Source: Citromicrobium sp.
GTDB lineage: Bacteria; Pseudomonadota; Alphaproteobacteria; Sphingomonadales; Sphingomonadaceae
NCBI GenBank assembly: GCA_002729695.1
Contig: PBYQ01000015.1
Location: forward strand, 62,001 to 126,000
Length of the DNA stretch: 64,000 nucleotides
Direction: 5' to 3'
A model generated the notes under the pieces. It saw only the letters and a program-made list of their open reading frames with translations. It searched no databases and had not been told where the DNA came from. Made by a program: the position numbers and the translations under genes. Below are positions 29,729-39,753 of the stretch, in pieces (the first letter of the stretch is position 1; each line of letters begins with the position of its first letter).

Positions 29729-31300
29729 CTAAGCCTGTCGCGCCCAGCTTTTGTCTGCGGGGGTCAGCGTTTCGAGGAAGCTTTCCGCGCTGTTCAGGTA
29801 ATCCTCTCGCCGGTCTTCATCCATTCGGTCCCAGTTCGAGTAGATCCGTCCGATACGGTGGTTGCTCTCCAGCGTGTCGCGGTGCCGATGCATGAAATGC
29901 CAGTAAAGTGCGTTGAACGGGCACGCGCCTTCGCCGGTCTTTTTCGACACTGAGTAGGCGCAGTCGGCGCAGTAATTGCTCATCTTGTTGATGTAGTTGC
30001 CCGACGCGGCGTAGGGCTTGCTCGCCAGTTCGCCTCCATCGGCGTAGAGCACCATCGCTGCCACATTGGGCAGTTCAACCCACTCGTAGGCGTCGGCATA
30101 GACCACCAGATACCAGTCCTGCACCTCGCGCGGACTAATTCCCGCGATCAGGCAGAAATTCCCGAGCACCATCAGCCGCTGGATATGATGCGCGTGCGCG
30201 TTGTCGCGGGTCGATCGGATGCAGTCGGCAAGGCAGCGCATGTCCGTGTCGCCGGTCCAGAAGAATTCGGGCAACCCGCGCTGCGCGTTGAGCGCGTTGG
30301 CGCGTTGGAGATGCGGCATCTGCAGCCAGTAGAACCCGCGGACATATTCGCGCCAGCCGATGATCTGCCGGATGAACCCCTCGACGCTGTTGAGCGGCGC
30401 CTTGCCCTCCTTGTACGCCTGCTCCGCGCGCTGACACAGCTCCAGCGGGTCGAGTAGGCCCAGATTGAGGCTGGTCGAGAGCATCGAGTGGAACAGGTCG
30501 TCCTGCCCGTGCACCATCGCGTCCTGATAGGGACCGAAGCATTCGAGCCGCTCGGCAAAGAAGGCGTCGGCGGCCTTTTCGGCCTGATCGCGCGTTACCG
30601 GCCAGCGAAAACTGTCGAGACTGCCGAAATGGTCCGCGAATCTCTCCGCAACCAGATCGATGCACTCCTGGGTAATCTCGTCCGGCTCGAACAGCGGACG
30701 TTGCGGTGCTTCCAGCCCTTCCTTGGGAGGCTTGCGGTTCTCGGCGTCGTAGTTCCACTCACCGCCTTCCGGCTTGTCGCCATCCATCAGCAGCCCGGTC
30801 TTCCTGCGCATCTCGCGGTAGAAGAACTCCATCCGCAGCGTTTCGCGATCCTCGGCCCATTCGCGGAACTCGGCGATCGAGCTCACAAAGCGGTCGTCGG
30901 GCAGGATCTCTACCTCGCAGTCGAACTTGTCGGGCCATTCCTCGATTTGCTGCTGCACCCGCCACTCGCCCGCCTCGACGATATGCACTGCGCGCGGATC
31001 ATACCGCTCGATCGCCCGCGCGACTTCACCGGTGAAGCTGCCCGCATTGTCCGGATCGGTCAGCTCGACATAGTCCACCGTCCACCCGGCATCGCGCAAC
31101 TCTGCCGCGAAATGTCGCATCGCGGAAAAGATCAGGACGATCTTCTGCTTGTGGTGCTTGACGTAGGTCGCCTCGTCCCAAACCTCCATCATCAGGATGA
31201 CGGTGTCGTCCTTCGTCCGGCCTCGCAGCGAGGCGAGATCGCGGGTCAGCTGGTCGCCGAGGATGGGGAGGAGAAGGGGGCCGGTGTTCTGTTCTGCCAT
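29729..31300 (-). CDS. Cryptochrome/photolyase-related protein, Fe-S bacterial (FeS-BCP/PhrB) type
   Basis: 523 aa. It starts LLLPILGDQLTRDLASL, the N-terminal Rossmann domain of the deoxyribodipyrimidine photolyase-related family. The C-terminal helical domain binds FAD. Cysteines in RCLADC, the cluster NYCADCAY and GACPFNALYWHF fit the four ligands of the [4Fe-4S] cluster of bacterial (6-4) photolyases such as PhrB, and YCADC-x(n)-GACPFN-ALYW is the family hallmark. It probably repairs UV lesions. It is located between priA and the TPR peptidase, all on the minus strand, 59 bp from priA. Confidence 0.92.
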   Translation of the reverse strand: MAEQNTGPLLLPILGDQLTRDLASLRGRTKDDTVILMMEVWDEATYVKHHKQKIVLIFSAMRHFAAELRDAGWTVDYVELTDPDNAGSFTGEVARAIERYDPRAVHIVEAGEWRVQQQIEEWPDKFDCEVEILPDDRFVSSIAEFREWAEDRETLRMEFFYREMRRKTGLLMDGDKPEGGEWNYDAENRKPPKEGLEAPQRPLFEPDEITQECIDLVAERFADHFGSLDSFRWPVTRDQAEKAADAFFAERLECFGPYQDAMVHGQDDLFHSMLSTSLNLGLLDPLELCQRAEQAYKEGKAPLNSVEGFIRQIIGWREYVRGFYWLQMPHLQRANALNAQRGLPEFFWTGDTDMRCLADCIRSTRDNAHAHHIQRLMVLGNFCLIAGISPREVQDWYLVVYADAYEWVELPNVAAMVLYADGGELASKPYAASGNYINKMSNYCADCAYSVSKKTGEGACPFNALYWHFMHRHRDTLESNHRIGRIYSNWDRMDEDRREDYLNSAESFLETLTPADKSWARQA

Positions 31301-31359
31301 GGCCGTTCAATGCACGAGCGCGCCAGGGAGCACCGCTGGCCTTTGGGGCAGGGCCACCG

Positions 31360-33537
31360 CTAGACGAAGCTATACGGATCGATGTCGATCCCCACGCGCA
31401 CGCCACGGGGCAGGTCGAGCGGATCGAGCCAGTCGCGGATCGCGTCCTGCAGGGCGGCGGTGCGCTTGGCGTTGATCAGCAGGCGATAGCGATAGCGGCC
31501 GCGCAGCTGCGCGAGCGGGGCGGGCGCAGGGCCGAGGATCATGATGTCGTCCAGCCGCGGGCGCGCATCGCCGATCCTCGCAGCGGCCAGGCGCGCTTCC
31601 CTGTCGTCCTCGCTCGACACGATGATCGCGGCCCAGCGGCCGAAGGGCGGGGCATTGGCGTGGCGGCGCGCCTCCAGCTCAGCGGCGTAGAAGGCGTCGC
31701 GATCGCCCGCCGCCAGCGCGGCGATGACAGGCGCGTCGGGGTGGCGGGTCTGGATCAGCACTTCGCCGGGTTTGGAGGCGCGGCCGGCACGGCCCGCGAC
31801 CTGCGCGATTTGCTGGTAGACGCGTTCGGCCGCACGCAGGTCACCCCCTTCGAGGCCAAGGTCGGCGTCGACCACCCCCACCAGCGTCAGTTCGGGGAAG
31901 TGGAAGCCCTTGGTCACCAGCTGCGTGCCGACGATCACGTCGATCGCGCCGCCTTCCGCCATCGCGACGAACTCTGCGGCGCGGGCCGGGCTGTTGAGCG
32001 TGTCCGAGGTGGCGACCGCGATGCGCGCCTCCGGCGCTATCTCGCGCACTTCGTCGGCGACCCGCTCGACGCCGGGGCCGCAGGGGACGAGGCTGTCCTT
32101 CTCGCCGCATTCGGGGCAGGCCGAGGGGGAGGGCTCCTCGTGCCCGCAATGGTGGCAGGCGAGCCGGTGGGTGAAGCGATGCTCCACGAGCCAGGCGCTG
32201 CATTGCTTGCACTGGAAGCGATAGCCGCAGTTCCGGCACAGCGTCAGCGGGGCGTAGCCGCGCCGGTTGAGGAACAGCAGCGTCTGCTCGCCGCGCTCCA
32301 TCCGCGTAAACAGCTCGCGCGCAAGGCTGGGCGCGAGCCAGCGGCCCCGCTCGGGCGGCTCCTCGGTCAGGTCGAGCAGGCGGATCGTGGGCAGCGACGC
32401 GCCGCCGAAGCGGCTGGGCAGGTCGAGCTTCCGGTAGGTGCCGACCTCGGCCATGTGCAGGCTTTCGAGTGCGGGGGTAGCACTGGCAAGTACCACCGGT
32501 ATCCGCTCGAAGTGGCCGCGCATCACCGCGACATCGCGCGCGTTATAACGCACGCCGTCGTCCTGCTTGAAGCTTATCTCGTGCGCTTCGTCGACGACGA
32601 TCAGGCCGAGCTTGGCGTAGGGCAGGAATAGCGCCGAGCGCGCCCCGACCACGACCTGCGCACCGCCTTCTTCCGGGGGGCGGGCGATCGCACGCCATGC
32701 CCGCCGACGCTCGGACGACTTCAAGGAAGAGTGCCACAGCGTCGGCTGCGTGCCGAAGCGATCTTCGAACCGGCGCAGGAAATTCTCGGTCAGTGCGATT
32801 TCGGGCAGCAGGACGAGCACCTGCTTTCCGGCGCGGATCGCGGCGGCAACCGGTTCGAAATAGGTTTCGGTCTTGCCCGATCCGGTCACCCCGTCGAGCA
32901 GGATCGGCGCGAAATCCTCCGCCTCCACTGCCCTGACCAGCTCGTCCGCCACTTCGGCCTGCTGCGGCGAAAGCACCGGCTCGGCATGGTCGGGTCGCGC
33001 TCGTCTGTACGGTCGGTCGGCATCGACCTCTTCGGGTTCTAGCACGCTTTGGCTGACAAGTCCGCGCAACACCCCATCGGAAACGCCCGCAATTTCTGCC
33101 AGCTCGCGGATCGTGCCTTGCTGGCCTTCCAGCTTCTCCAGCGCAGCCTTGCGTTGCGGAGTCATCCGGTCGGGCTGCCTGCCCGTCAGGCGGTATTCGG
33201 TAACCGTCACGCCGCCCTTCAGCGCACCGCCGCTCGCCAGCACCATCCGCGCGACCGAGCTCATGTGCGCGCAGTAGTAGTCCGCCGTCCACTCGATCAG
33301 CCGCCGCAATTCTGCGCGGATCGGCGGCACCGGCAACACCGAGAGGATGGGGCGCAACTTCTCTTCGGGCACCGACTGGCCCGGCAGGCGTTCCTCCTCC
33401 CACACGATGCCGGTGACCTGGCGCGGGCCGAGCGGGGCAAGCACGACGTTACCATGCTCGACCGCGATGCCATCGGGCACGCGGTAGTCGAGCACGCCGA
33501 GCGCGGCATTGAGGACGAGAAGGCGGATACGGCGCAT
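31360..33537 (-). CDS. priA: Primosomal replication helicase PriA
   Basis: 725 aa 3'-5' helicase that reloads DnaB at stalled forks. Walker A is DGVTGSGKTETYF, the DEAH box is VVDEAHEISFKQ, and eight Cys in CRNCGYRFQCKQC, ACHHCG and CPECGEKDSLVPCG form the zinc-binding insert. The N-terminal 3'-DNA-binding domain and C-terminal domain are both present. I chose the ATG at 33537 (MRRIRLLVL), since the 27 codons upstream are not PriA-like. It is divergent from the DUF4197 gene. Confidence 0.96.
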   Translation of the reverse strand: MRRIRLLVLNAALGVLDYRVPDGIAVEHGNVVLAPLGPRQVTGIVWEEERLPGQSVPEEKLRPILSVLPVPPIRAELRRLIEWTADYYCAHMSSVARMVLASGGALKGGVTVTEYRLTGRQPDRMTPQRKAALEKLEGQQGTIRELAEIAGVSDGVLRGLVSQSVLEPEEVDADRPYRRARPDHAEPVLSPQQAEVADELVRAVEAEDFAPILLDGVTGSGKTETYFEPVAAAIRAGKQVLVLLPEIALTENFLRRFEDRFGTQPTLWHSSLKSSERRRAWRAIARPPEEGGAQVVVGARSALFLPYAKLGLIVVDEAHEISFKQDDGVRYNARDVAVMRGHFERIPVVLASATPALESLHMAEVGTYRKLDLPSRFGGASLPTIRLLDLTEEPPERGRWLAPSLARELFTRMERGEQTLLFLNRRGYAPLTLCRNCGYRFQCKQCSAWLVEHRFTHRLACHHCGHEEPSPSACPECGEKDSLVPCGPGVERVADEVREIAPEARIAVATSDTLNSPARAAEFVAMAEGGAIDVIVGTQLVTKGFHFPELTLVGVVDADLGLEGGDLRAAERVYQQIAQVAGRAGRASKPGEVLIQTRHPDAPVIAALAAGDRDAFYAAELEARRHANAPPFGRWAAIIVSSEDDREARLAAARIGDARPRLDDIMILGPAPAPLAQLRGRYRYRLLINAKRTAALQDAIRDWLDPLDLPRGVRVGIDIDPYSFV

Positions 33538-33596
33538 GGGTCGACTGCCAATATGGGCGCGGGGGCTCCCTCGCCACAAGCATGGAAGGTGAGATG

Positions 33597-34289
33597 ATGA
33601 CCGGAATTCTGGAAACAAGCCTCAACCGCCGCGGCCTCCTGGGCTCGCTAGGCGTCGGCGCGGGCGCACTGCTGCTCGGCGGTTGCATGACTTACGAAGA
33701 CCGTGTGACCAACGTGATCGAGCGGTTGCTCCTGCTGTCGAGCGAACGCGCCTTCGCCCGGTTGACCGCGCCCGGCGGCTTCTGGGACGAGCAGGTTGCG
33801 GCCATCGGGCTCGACACGATGCTGGGTGCGCGCGGTTCGGTGCTCGCCAACATCCTGACCTCGGGGCTGATCAAGGCGCGGGTGGAGCGCGAGTTCGCAG
33901 GCTTCGCGATCGACGCGAGCGAGCGCGCCGCGCCCGTCATCTACGATACGATCGAGCTGATCGGGGTGCGCAACACGATCGACCTGATCACCGGCGGGCC
34001 GACCGCAGCGACCAGCTACCTTCGCGGCGAAGCTGGCAACCGCGTGGTCGATGCGATGGTGCCCGAACTGGGCCAGGCGATGCGCGTTGCGCAGGATCCG
34101 CTTGTCGGGCAGCTGATCTCGGCGGCAGTCGGCGTCGATGTGAATGCGGCGGCCGGCCGCGTTGCGACCAAGGTCAACGATACGATCTGGAGCGAGATCG
34201 GGCGCGAGGAGGCGGCGATCCGCGCCGACCCGCGCAGCACCAACGATCCCGTGTTGATCGGCGCGTTCGGGGTCGGGGCCAGATTGTAG
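33597..34289 (+). CDS. DUF4197 family lipoprotein
   Basis: 230 aa. The signal combines twin-Arg-like NRRGLLGSLGVGAG with a lipobox LLLGGC (Cys about residue 31). The mature region begins with ALERAFARLTAPGGFW-like SSERAFARLTAPGGFWDE, and GGPTAATSYLRGEAGNRV is the DUF4197 hallmark. The function is unknown; probably periplasmic. ATG 33597 is favoured over 33594 because AAGGTGAG then has normal spacing. Confidence 0.78.
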   Translation: MTGILETSLNRRGLLGSLGVGAGALLLGGCMTYEDRVTNVIERLLLLSSERAFARLTAPGGFWDEQVAAIGLDTMLGARGSVLANILTSGLIKARVEREFAGFAIDASERAAPVIYDTIELIGVRNTIDLITGGPTAATSYLRGEAGNRVVDAMVPELGQAMRVAQDPLVGQLISAAVGVDVNAAAGRVATKVNDTIWSEIGREEAAIRADPRSTNDPVLIGAFGVGARL

Positions 34290-34301
34290 GGTAGGGCGCC
34301 T

Positions 34302-34943
34302 CTAGAAGCGGTAGGTCGCGGTCAGCTGCGGCACATGCGTGTAGGTGTCGCCGCCGGGTCGCGGGCGCAGTTGCAACAGGTAGCCTCCGGTCACCTCCAG
34401 CTTGTCCGCCGCGCGGTAGGTCAGCCCGGCGTTGAAGCGCCACTGGTCGATCCGCTGCGGCCCGCCATCGTTGCGGTCGCGCAGCTGGTAGAGCAGCTCG
34501 ATCGAACCTGCCGCCTTCAGCTTGGGCGCAATGTCGTCGCTCAGTTGCACGCGCTGGCGCAGACGTAACGCCATGCGGTCCGAATTGTCATAGAAGCGCT
34601 CCTCGATCCGGGTGCGCAACGAGAGGATGCCGGTCGAATAGCCGACCTGCTGGTAGGGGCGGATTTCGGTGAAGCCGCCGATGTCGTGCACTTCCATGCC
34701 GCCGCCGATGGTGAACCCGTCGCCAACCTTGCGATCGACCACCGCGCCGACGATGTATTCGTCGGCTCCCGCCTTGCGGCGTTGCTCGATCTCGACCTTC
34801 AGCGCGGTGTCGCGTGCGATGTCGCCCTTCGCGCCCAGCTCGATCCAGAATTCGCTATCGTCCGCGAGTGCCGCACTCGGTTGCAAAAGCAGGGGCGCGG
34901 CGGCAAGTGGGACAAGAGATTTCGCAAGGCGTGTGCGATTCAC
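34302..34943 (-). CDS. DUF2490 outer-membrane-like protein
   Basis: 213 aa from GTG at 34943 with GGGAGAG upstream. A signal peptide ends near residue 27 (SAALAD), then alternating amphipathic strands ([38 protein letters not shown]) end in a terminal aromatic (ATYRF), as expected for a small beta-barrel. This matches DUF2490 (PF10677). The physiological role is unknown. It is convergent with DUF4197 and divergent from the aldolase gene. Confidence 0.8.
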   Translation of the reverse strand: MNRTRLAKSLVPLAAAPLLLQPSAALADDSEFWIELGAKGDIARDTALKVEIEQRRKAGADEYIVGAVVDRKVGDGFTIGGGMEVHDIGGFTEIRPYQQVGYSTGILSLRTRIEERFYDNSDRMALRLRQRVQLSDDIAPKLKAAGSIELLYQLRDRNDGGPQRIDQWRFNAGLTYRAADKLEVTGGYLLQLRPRPGGDTYTHVPQLTATYRF

Positions 34944-35024
34944 AATGGGCTCTCCCGGTATTCGTGGATACGCGCTCTGGCGCTTGCGGGCACCGCTACA
35001 CAACATGACAGGAATGTTACAGAG

Positions 35025-35678
35025 ATGAAATTCTTCGCCGACACCGCCGACATCGCTGACATTCGCGAACTGGCCGAAACCGGGCTGATCGACGGGGTCA
35101 CCACCAACCCTTCGCTGATCCACAAGTCGGGCCGCGACTTCATCGAGGTGACGAAGGAAATCTGCGGTATCGTGGACGGGCCGGTCAGCGCCGAAGTCGT
35201 CGCGCTCGATCACGAGACGATGATGAAAGAGGCCGAAAAGCTGCGCAAGATTGCGGACAATGTCTGCATCAAGGTGCCGCTGACGCTCGACGGGCTGAAG
35301 ACCTGCCGCGCGCTCACCGACGACGGCACGATGGTCAACGTGACGCTGTGCTTCTCCGCCAACCAGGCGCTGCTTGCGGCCAAGGCGGGCGCGACCTTCA
35401 TCTCGCCCTTCGTCGGCCGGCACGACGACAACGGCTTCGACGGGATGCAGCTGATCGAGGATATCCGGCTGATCTACGACAACTATGCGTTCGAGACCGA
35501 AATCCTCGTCGCCAGCGTGCGTCACGCGACGCATGTGTTGCAGGCGGCGAAGATCGGCGCGGACGTGATGACCGCGCCGCCCAAAGTGATCCGCGGCCTC
35601 GTCAACCACGTGCTGACTGACAAGGGTATCGGAGGCTTCCTGAAGGACTGGCAGTCGACCGGTCAGAGCATTCTCTAA
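35025..35678 (+). CDS. fsa: Transaldolase-like / fructose-6-phosphate aldolase
   Basis: 217 aa TIM-barrel class I aldolase. The Schiff-base Lys is K83 in NVCIKVPLT, and the start [31 protein letters not shown] (residues 1-31, read in pieces) and [11 protein letters not shown] match the short transaldolase (TalC/Fsa) family. Sequence alone does not separate transaldolase from F6P aldolase activity. The start at 35025 has AGAG close upstream. It is followed by cobT 13 bp later, probably one transcript. Confidence 0.88.
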   Translation: MKFFADTADIADIRELAETGLIDGVTTNPSLIHKSGRDFIEVTKEICGIVDGPVSAEVVALDHETMMKEAEKLRKIADNVCIKVPLTLDGLKTCRALTDDGTMVNVTLCFSANQALLAAKAGATFISPFVGRHDDNGFDGMQLIEDIRLIYDNYAFETEILVASVRHATHVLQAAKIGADVMTAPPKVIRGLVNHVLTDKGIGGFLKDWQSTGQSIL

Positions 35679-35691
35679 GGCAGGTCCTGAC

Positions 35692-37515
35692 TTGAGCGAA
35701 GAAACTCCTCTCGACCGGTTCAAGCGCGCGCTGACCGGCGGTGCGCGGGCGATCGCGCGTGAGCCCGAGGTGGAAGTCGCGTGGAGCGCGGACCGTCCCG
35801 GTGCGGCGGGCAAGAACTTCCGCGTGCCGCTGCCCGGGCGGCAGCTGCCGCCCGAGCAGGCCGCCGAAGCGCGCGGCTTTGCCGATAGTTTCGCGCTCAA
35901 GATCCGCCTGCACGACAACGCGCTGCACGATTCGGGCGCTCCCGGCGATCCGGTGGCGCGCGCGGTGTATGATGCGGTTGAACAGGTCCGCTACGAGGCG
36001 CTGGGCGCGCAGGGTTTCGCGGGCGTTGGCGAGAACCTCGCCGCCGCGACCGAGCTGCGCGCCGCCAGCGACCCGATCGCCCGCGCGACCGAAGCGCGCG
36101 ACGTGCCGCTTTCGACCGCCGTTTCGCTGATGATGCGCGAGGCGCTGACCGGAAAGCCGATTCCCGAACGCGCAAAGAAGGGCGTCGATCTCGTCCGCAA
36201 TTTCGTCAACGAGCGCACCGGCGGCGATTTCTCTGCGCTTGCCGACAAGCTCGACGACCAGAAGGCGTTTCAGGATCTTTCGATCGAGATGCTGCGTCAG
36301 CTCGATCTGATCGAAGGGGTCGATAGTTCGCCCGAAGATGCCGACGACGAAGGTGACGAGGACGAGGGCGAAAGCCCTGAGGACGATACCGACGAGGAAG
36401 ACGCGGGCGACCAGTCGCCGCAGCAGAGCCCCGAAGCCGCCTCCGAAATGACCGAAGGCGACGCCGACGAGGATGGCGAGGGCGAGCTCTCTGAAGAGGA
36501 CGGCGACAGCGACGACGCTGGCGACGACGGCGAAGAGGGCATGATGCCCGTGCGCCCCAACCGCCACTGGACCGACATTCCCGACGATTTCGAATACCAG
36601 GTCTATACGCGCAAGTTCGACGAGGAAATCGCCGCGACCGAGCTGTGCGATGCCGACGAGCTGGACCGGCTGCGCGCCTATCTCGACAGCCAGCTGACCG
36701 GGTTGCAGCATGTCGTCACCCGGCTCGCCAACCGGCTCCAGCGCCGGCTGATGGCGCAGCAGAGCCGCAGCTGGGATTTCGACCAGGAAGAGGGGATGCT
36801 CGACGCCGCGCGGCTGGCGCGCGTGGTCATCAGCCCCGGGCATTCGCTTTCGTACAAGATCGAGCGGGAGACCGAGTTCAAGGACACGGTCGTCACCCTG
36901 CTGATCGACAATTCGGGCTCGATGCGCGGGCGACCGATCTCGATCGCCGCGATCAGCGCGGACATCATCGCGCGCACGCTGGAGCGGTGCGGGGTGAAGA
37001 CCGAGATCCTCGGCTTCACCACCCGCGCGTGGAAGGGCGGGCACACGCGCGAGAAGTGGCTCGCCGACGGCAAGCCGCAGCAGCCCGGCCGCCTCAACGA
37101 CCTGCGCCACATCGTCTACAAGCAGGCCGACGAGCCCTGGCGCCGCGCGCGCCGCAACCTCGGCCTGATGATGCGCGAAGGGCTGCTGAAGGAGAATATT
37201 GACGGCGAGGCGCTGATGTGGGCGCACCAGCGCCTGCTCGCCCGGCCCGAGGACCGCCGCATCCTGATGGTGATCTCCGACGGCGCACCGGTCGACGACA
37301 GCACGCTATCGGTAAACCGCGCAGGCTATCTGGAAGCGCACCTGCGCAAGGTGATCGAGTGGATCGAGAAAGCCTCGCCCGTCCAGCTGGTTGCCATCGG
37401 CATCGGCCACGATGTGACGCGCTACTACAAGCGCGCGGTGACGATCATGGATGTCGAACAGCTCGGCGGGACCATGATTGGGCAGATGGCCGACCTGTTC
37501 GAGGTGGAGGGGTGA
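35692..37515 (+). CDS. cobT: CobT-type VWA protein (cobaltochelatase subunit)
   Basis: 607 aa from a TTG start. The N-terminal domain is helical; a highly acidic Asp/Glu-rich linker spans residues ~211-283; a C-terminal von Willebrand A domain has the MIDAS motif DNSGSM at ~406. In the aerobic B12 pathway CobT works with the AAA+ protein CobS and with CobN to insert cobalt. No cobS or cobN lies in this window. Homologues are often kept in species without the full pathway, so another chelatase or an RNA-related role cannot be excluded. Confidence 0.88.
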   Translation: MSEETPLDRFKRALTGGARAIAREPEVEVAWSADRPGAAGKNFRVPLPGRQLPPEQAAEARGFADSFALKIRLHDNALHDSGAPGDPVARAVYDAVEQVRYEALGAQGFAGVGENLAAATELRAASDPIARATEARDVPLSTAVSLMMREALTGKPIPERAKKGVDLVRNFVNERTGGDFSALADKLDDQKAFQDLSIEMLRQLDLIEGVDSSPEDADDEGDEDEGESPEDDTDEEDAGDQSPQQSPEAASEMTEGDADEDGEGELSEEDGDSDDAGDDGEEGMMPVRPNRHWTDIPDDFEYQVYTRKFDEEIAATELCDADELDRLRAYLDSQLTGLQHVVTRLANRLQRRLMAQQSRSWDFDQEEGMLDAARLARVVISPGHSLSYKIERETEFKDTVVTLLIDNSGSMRGRPISIAAISADIIARTLERCGVKTEILGFTTRAWKGGHTREKWLADGKPQQPGRLNDLRHIVYKQADEPWRRARRNLGLMMREGLLKENIDGEALMWAHQRLLARPEDRRILMVISDGAPVDDSTLSVNRAGYLEAHLRKVIEWIEKASPVQLVAIGIGHDVTRYYKRAVTIMDVEQLGGTMIGQMADLFEVEG

Positions 37516-37526
37516 ATTCCGGCGAC

Positions 37527-37673
37527 ATGTTAGGTTTTTTGCCTCCGAAAGAAGATGAGATCGACCGCTATCGGATTCTTCGTGAAAGATCCGAAAGTCC
37601 CGACAAACGTTGGCTTCTCTTGATCACGGAATTGCGTGTAACTCACGGCTGCAGCATCCTGGGGCGCTGTTGA
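37527..37673 (+). CDS. Possible small hypothetical protein or remnant
   Basis: 48 aa, MLGFLPPKEDEIDRYRILRE and onward, beginning 11 bp after cobT. A GTG at 37512 in the same frame overlaps the cobT stop and gives 53 aa. Composition is clearly more AT-rich than the flanks. I recognise no family. It may be a genuine small protein coupled to cobT or the broken remains of a longer gene. The rest of the gap to 37744 shows nothing recognisable. Confidence 0.35.
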   Translation: MLGFLPPKEDEIDRYRILRERSESPDKRWLLLITELRVTHGCSILGRC

Positions 37674-37744
37674 GCGATGGGCCCCAATGACTCCTGACGA
37701 ACCCGGAAGGCCCCACTGACGCTAATATAATGCGCTGGCCCCGA

Positions 37745-38416
37745 TCACACCACCATGCAGAACGGGGGCGACGGCACGACAGCTTCCATCCCCGCCGCCC
37801 CCGAAACAAGCTCAGGCACCGCAGGCTCCCGCGCATCCAGCACCGCCTCCCGGAACCGGCTCCATGGAAACAGACTTCCCGGATCGCTCCTCCGTCCAGG
37901 GTCGAGCATCGCGTGGCTGACCACGTGGCGCAGGTTGGGGTACTTCGCCCAGGCGTAGCGGACAATTTGCGCGGTTGCCTCGACCTGCCAGTCGGAGAAA
38001 TCGTCCGAGCGGACCTGCCGGTTCACCACCTCGATCCCGAGCGACCAGTGGTTGATCCGTCCGCGCCCGTCCCAGATCGCGGGGTGAGAGCAGCCATTGC
38101 GCACATGCCATGCCGCACGCGCCTCGTGGCAGGTCGCCCATACGAAGGCCCCGTGTTGCGGCTCGTCCTCGTCGGGCACCAGCCAGTGGAAGCTTGCATT
38201 GCCATCGAAAATCACGCTCGCCGCGCCCGCCGAGCTGCCGCCCGCCGTCGCGTGGATCACCACTGCGCGCACGCCCACAATCGGGTCGTAGATGCGCGCA
38301 CTCGACGCCCTGAGCGCTACATCGCGGATGCCCGGCCACCAGCGTTCCTCCAGAGGAGCGTGCGCCGGTCGCAGCGCGGGGTCGAGATCGAAATGATAGG
38401 TGGTGGGGTCGCCCAT
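37745..38416 (-). CDS. N-acetylmuramoyl-L-alanine amidase (AmpD-like, Amidase_2)
   Basis: 223 aa without an obvious signal peptide. Zinc ligand His is in AVVIHATAGG, with the second His and Asp in VVSHAMLDPGRRSDPG, the typical AmpD/PGRP pattern. It probably cleaves anhydro-muropeptides or peptidoglycan. The distance between ligands and the conserved SLGIEVVNR support the family. It could also be a phage-type endolysin, but no other phage genes surround it. Confidence 0.85.
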   Translation of the reverse strand: MGDPTTYHFDLDPALRPAHAPLEERWWPGIRDVALRASSARIYDPIVGVRAVVIHATAGGSSAGAASVIFDGNASFHWLVPDEDEPQHGAFVWATCHEARAAWHVRNGCSHPAIWDGRGRINHWSLGIEVVNRQVRSDDFSDWQVEATAQIVRYAWAKYPNLRHVVSHAMLDPGRRSDPGSLFPWSRFREAVLDAREPAVPELVSGAAGMEAVVPSPPFCMVV

Positions 38417-38535
38417 ATGGTCCTCCCGAAAGGGTCTCAGAGCGAATCCAGCTAGAGGGCGTTTTGCGAGTAGGACAGCACGAAATGCAGCCTGCCGGGT
38501 TGGCGCGGCGCGGGGCAGCCGCTAGCCAGCCGCAC

Positions 38536-39213
38536 ATGAGCGATACCAAAATGTCCGTTTCCGAAGCCGTCACCTCGCGCCGCTCGGTGCGCGATTTCCT
38601 CGATACGCCGGTGCCGCTGGAGACGATCCGGCAGGTCATGGACACCGCGCGCTGGGCACCCTCGGGCTGCAATTACCAGCCGTGGGAAGCGACGATCCTG
38701 ACCGGTGAACCGCTCGCGCAGCTCCGGGAAAAACTGCGCGGCTCGGAGATGAAACAGCCCGATTACGACTGGGACGCGCCCAAGCAGGAGGATCGCTACA
38801 AGAACCGCCTCTACGAGCTTTCCGCCAGCATGTTCGAATCGCTAGGGATCGCGCGCGAGGACAAGGCAGGCCGCGCCGCGGCGATGGGCCGCAACGTGGT
38901 CAGCTTCGGCGCGCCCGTCCTCCTGCTGTGCTACTTCCCGCGCCTGATGAAAGAGCCGCAGTGGTCCGATACGGGCATGTGGCTGCAGACAATCATGCTG
39001 CTGCTGCGCGAGCAGGGGCTCGATTCCTGCCCGCAGGAATTCATGGCCTACTACGCCGATCCGATCATGGAGCACATCGGTGTGAGCAGCGAAACGCACC
39101 GCTTCTTCTGCGGCATGGGCATCGGTTATCGCGATCCCGACGCGCCGGTGAACACCTTCGATCGCAACCGCGTGCCGCTGGAGGATCACGTGTGGTTTGC
39201 GGGGTGGGAATAG
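38536..39213 (+). CDS. Nitroreductase family protein
   Basis: 225 aa FMN-dependent oxidoreductase. The N-terminal FMN-phosphate site RRSVRDFLDTPVP and ARWAPSGCNYQPWEATIL, plus the C-terminal MGIGYRDPDAPVN, match NfnB/NitA-like nitroreductases. These reduce nitroaromatics, quinones or halogenated compounds with NAD(P)H; the physiological substrate is unknown. I use ATG 38536; a second ATG lies 5 codons downstream. Confidence 0.9.
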   Translation: MSDTKMSVSEAVTSRRSVRDFLDTPVPLETIRQVMDTARWAPSGCNYQPWEATILTGEPLAQLREKLRGSEMKQPDYDWDAPKQEDRYKNRLYELSASMFESLGIAREDKAGRAAAMGRNVVSFGAPVLLLCYFPRLMKEPQWSDTGMWLQTIMLLLREQGLDSCPQEFMAYYADPIMEHIGVSSETHRFFCGMGIGYRDPDAPVNTFDRNRVPLEDHVWFAGWE

Positions 39214-39270
39214 CAGGGCACGGAACCGTCTCTAGCCGTCGGCGCTTCTGTTTCCAGACAAGGAGCGGAT

Positions 39271-39708
39271 ATGCGCAAGGTGAAATGGGCGACGGTTTTG
39301 ACCGCAGCAATGCTGCTGGCGGCGTGCGACGAGCAGGGCCGCGAGCCTGCCGGCCCTGAGGCGACCGACGAGGCGGTTACCCAACCCGCAGCGCCGACCG
39401 AAGCTGCACCATCCGCGGCTGCCGCCGAAAGCGATGCCGCCCCTACGCCTACGCCTCCGGACGCCGAGTACGCGAACAGCCGACCCCCGCTCGATAACAG
39501 CGGCGCGCAGCCGACCGAAGGATCGTGCCTCGCCCAACTCGGGCGCGAGAAAGCGGAGGCGCTGTCGGAGCAGTGCTACGCCATGTCCCCCGCCACGCGG
39601 CCACCGTGCAATGTCCAGAATTCCTGCGAGCGAATCCGCAAGGAGCTTAAGCGCGGCTGCGAGTTCGGCGATACGTCGGACAACCCGGCTTACTGCGACG
39701 GCGTCTAA
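39271..39708 (+). CDS. Hypothetical lipoprotein
   Basis: 145 aa. The lipobox LLAAC places the lipidated Cys at about residue 19. A long Pro/Ala/Glu linker (residues ~25-70) is followed by a compact Cys-rich C terminus (SCLAQLG, EQCYAMS, PPCNVQNSCERIRK, RGCEFG, YCDGV), with six Cys that could form three disulfides. No known family is recognised. AGGAG lies just upstream. It precedes cysS by 45 bp. Confidence 0.7.
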   Translation: MRKVKWATVLTAAMLLAACDEQGREPAGPEATDEAVTQPAAPTEAAPSAAAAESDAAPTPTPPDAEYANSRPPLDNSGAQPTEGSCLAQLGREKAEALSEQCYAMSPATRPPCNVQNSCERIRKELKRGCEFGDTSDNPAYCDGV

Positions 39709-39753
39709 CTCTTCGGCTTGACCGGCGGGCGGCGAGCTTTCATCGCCTCCGGC

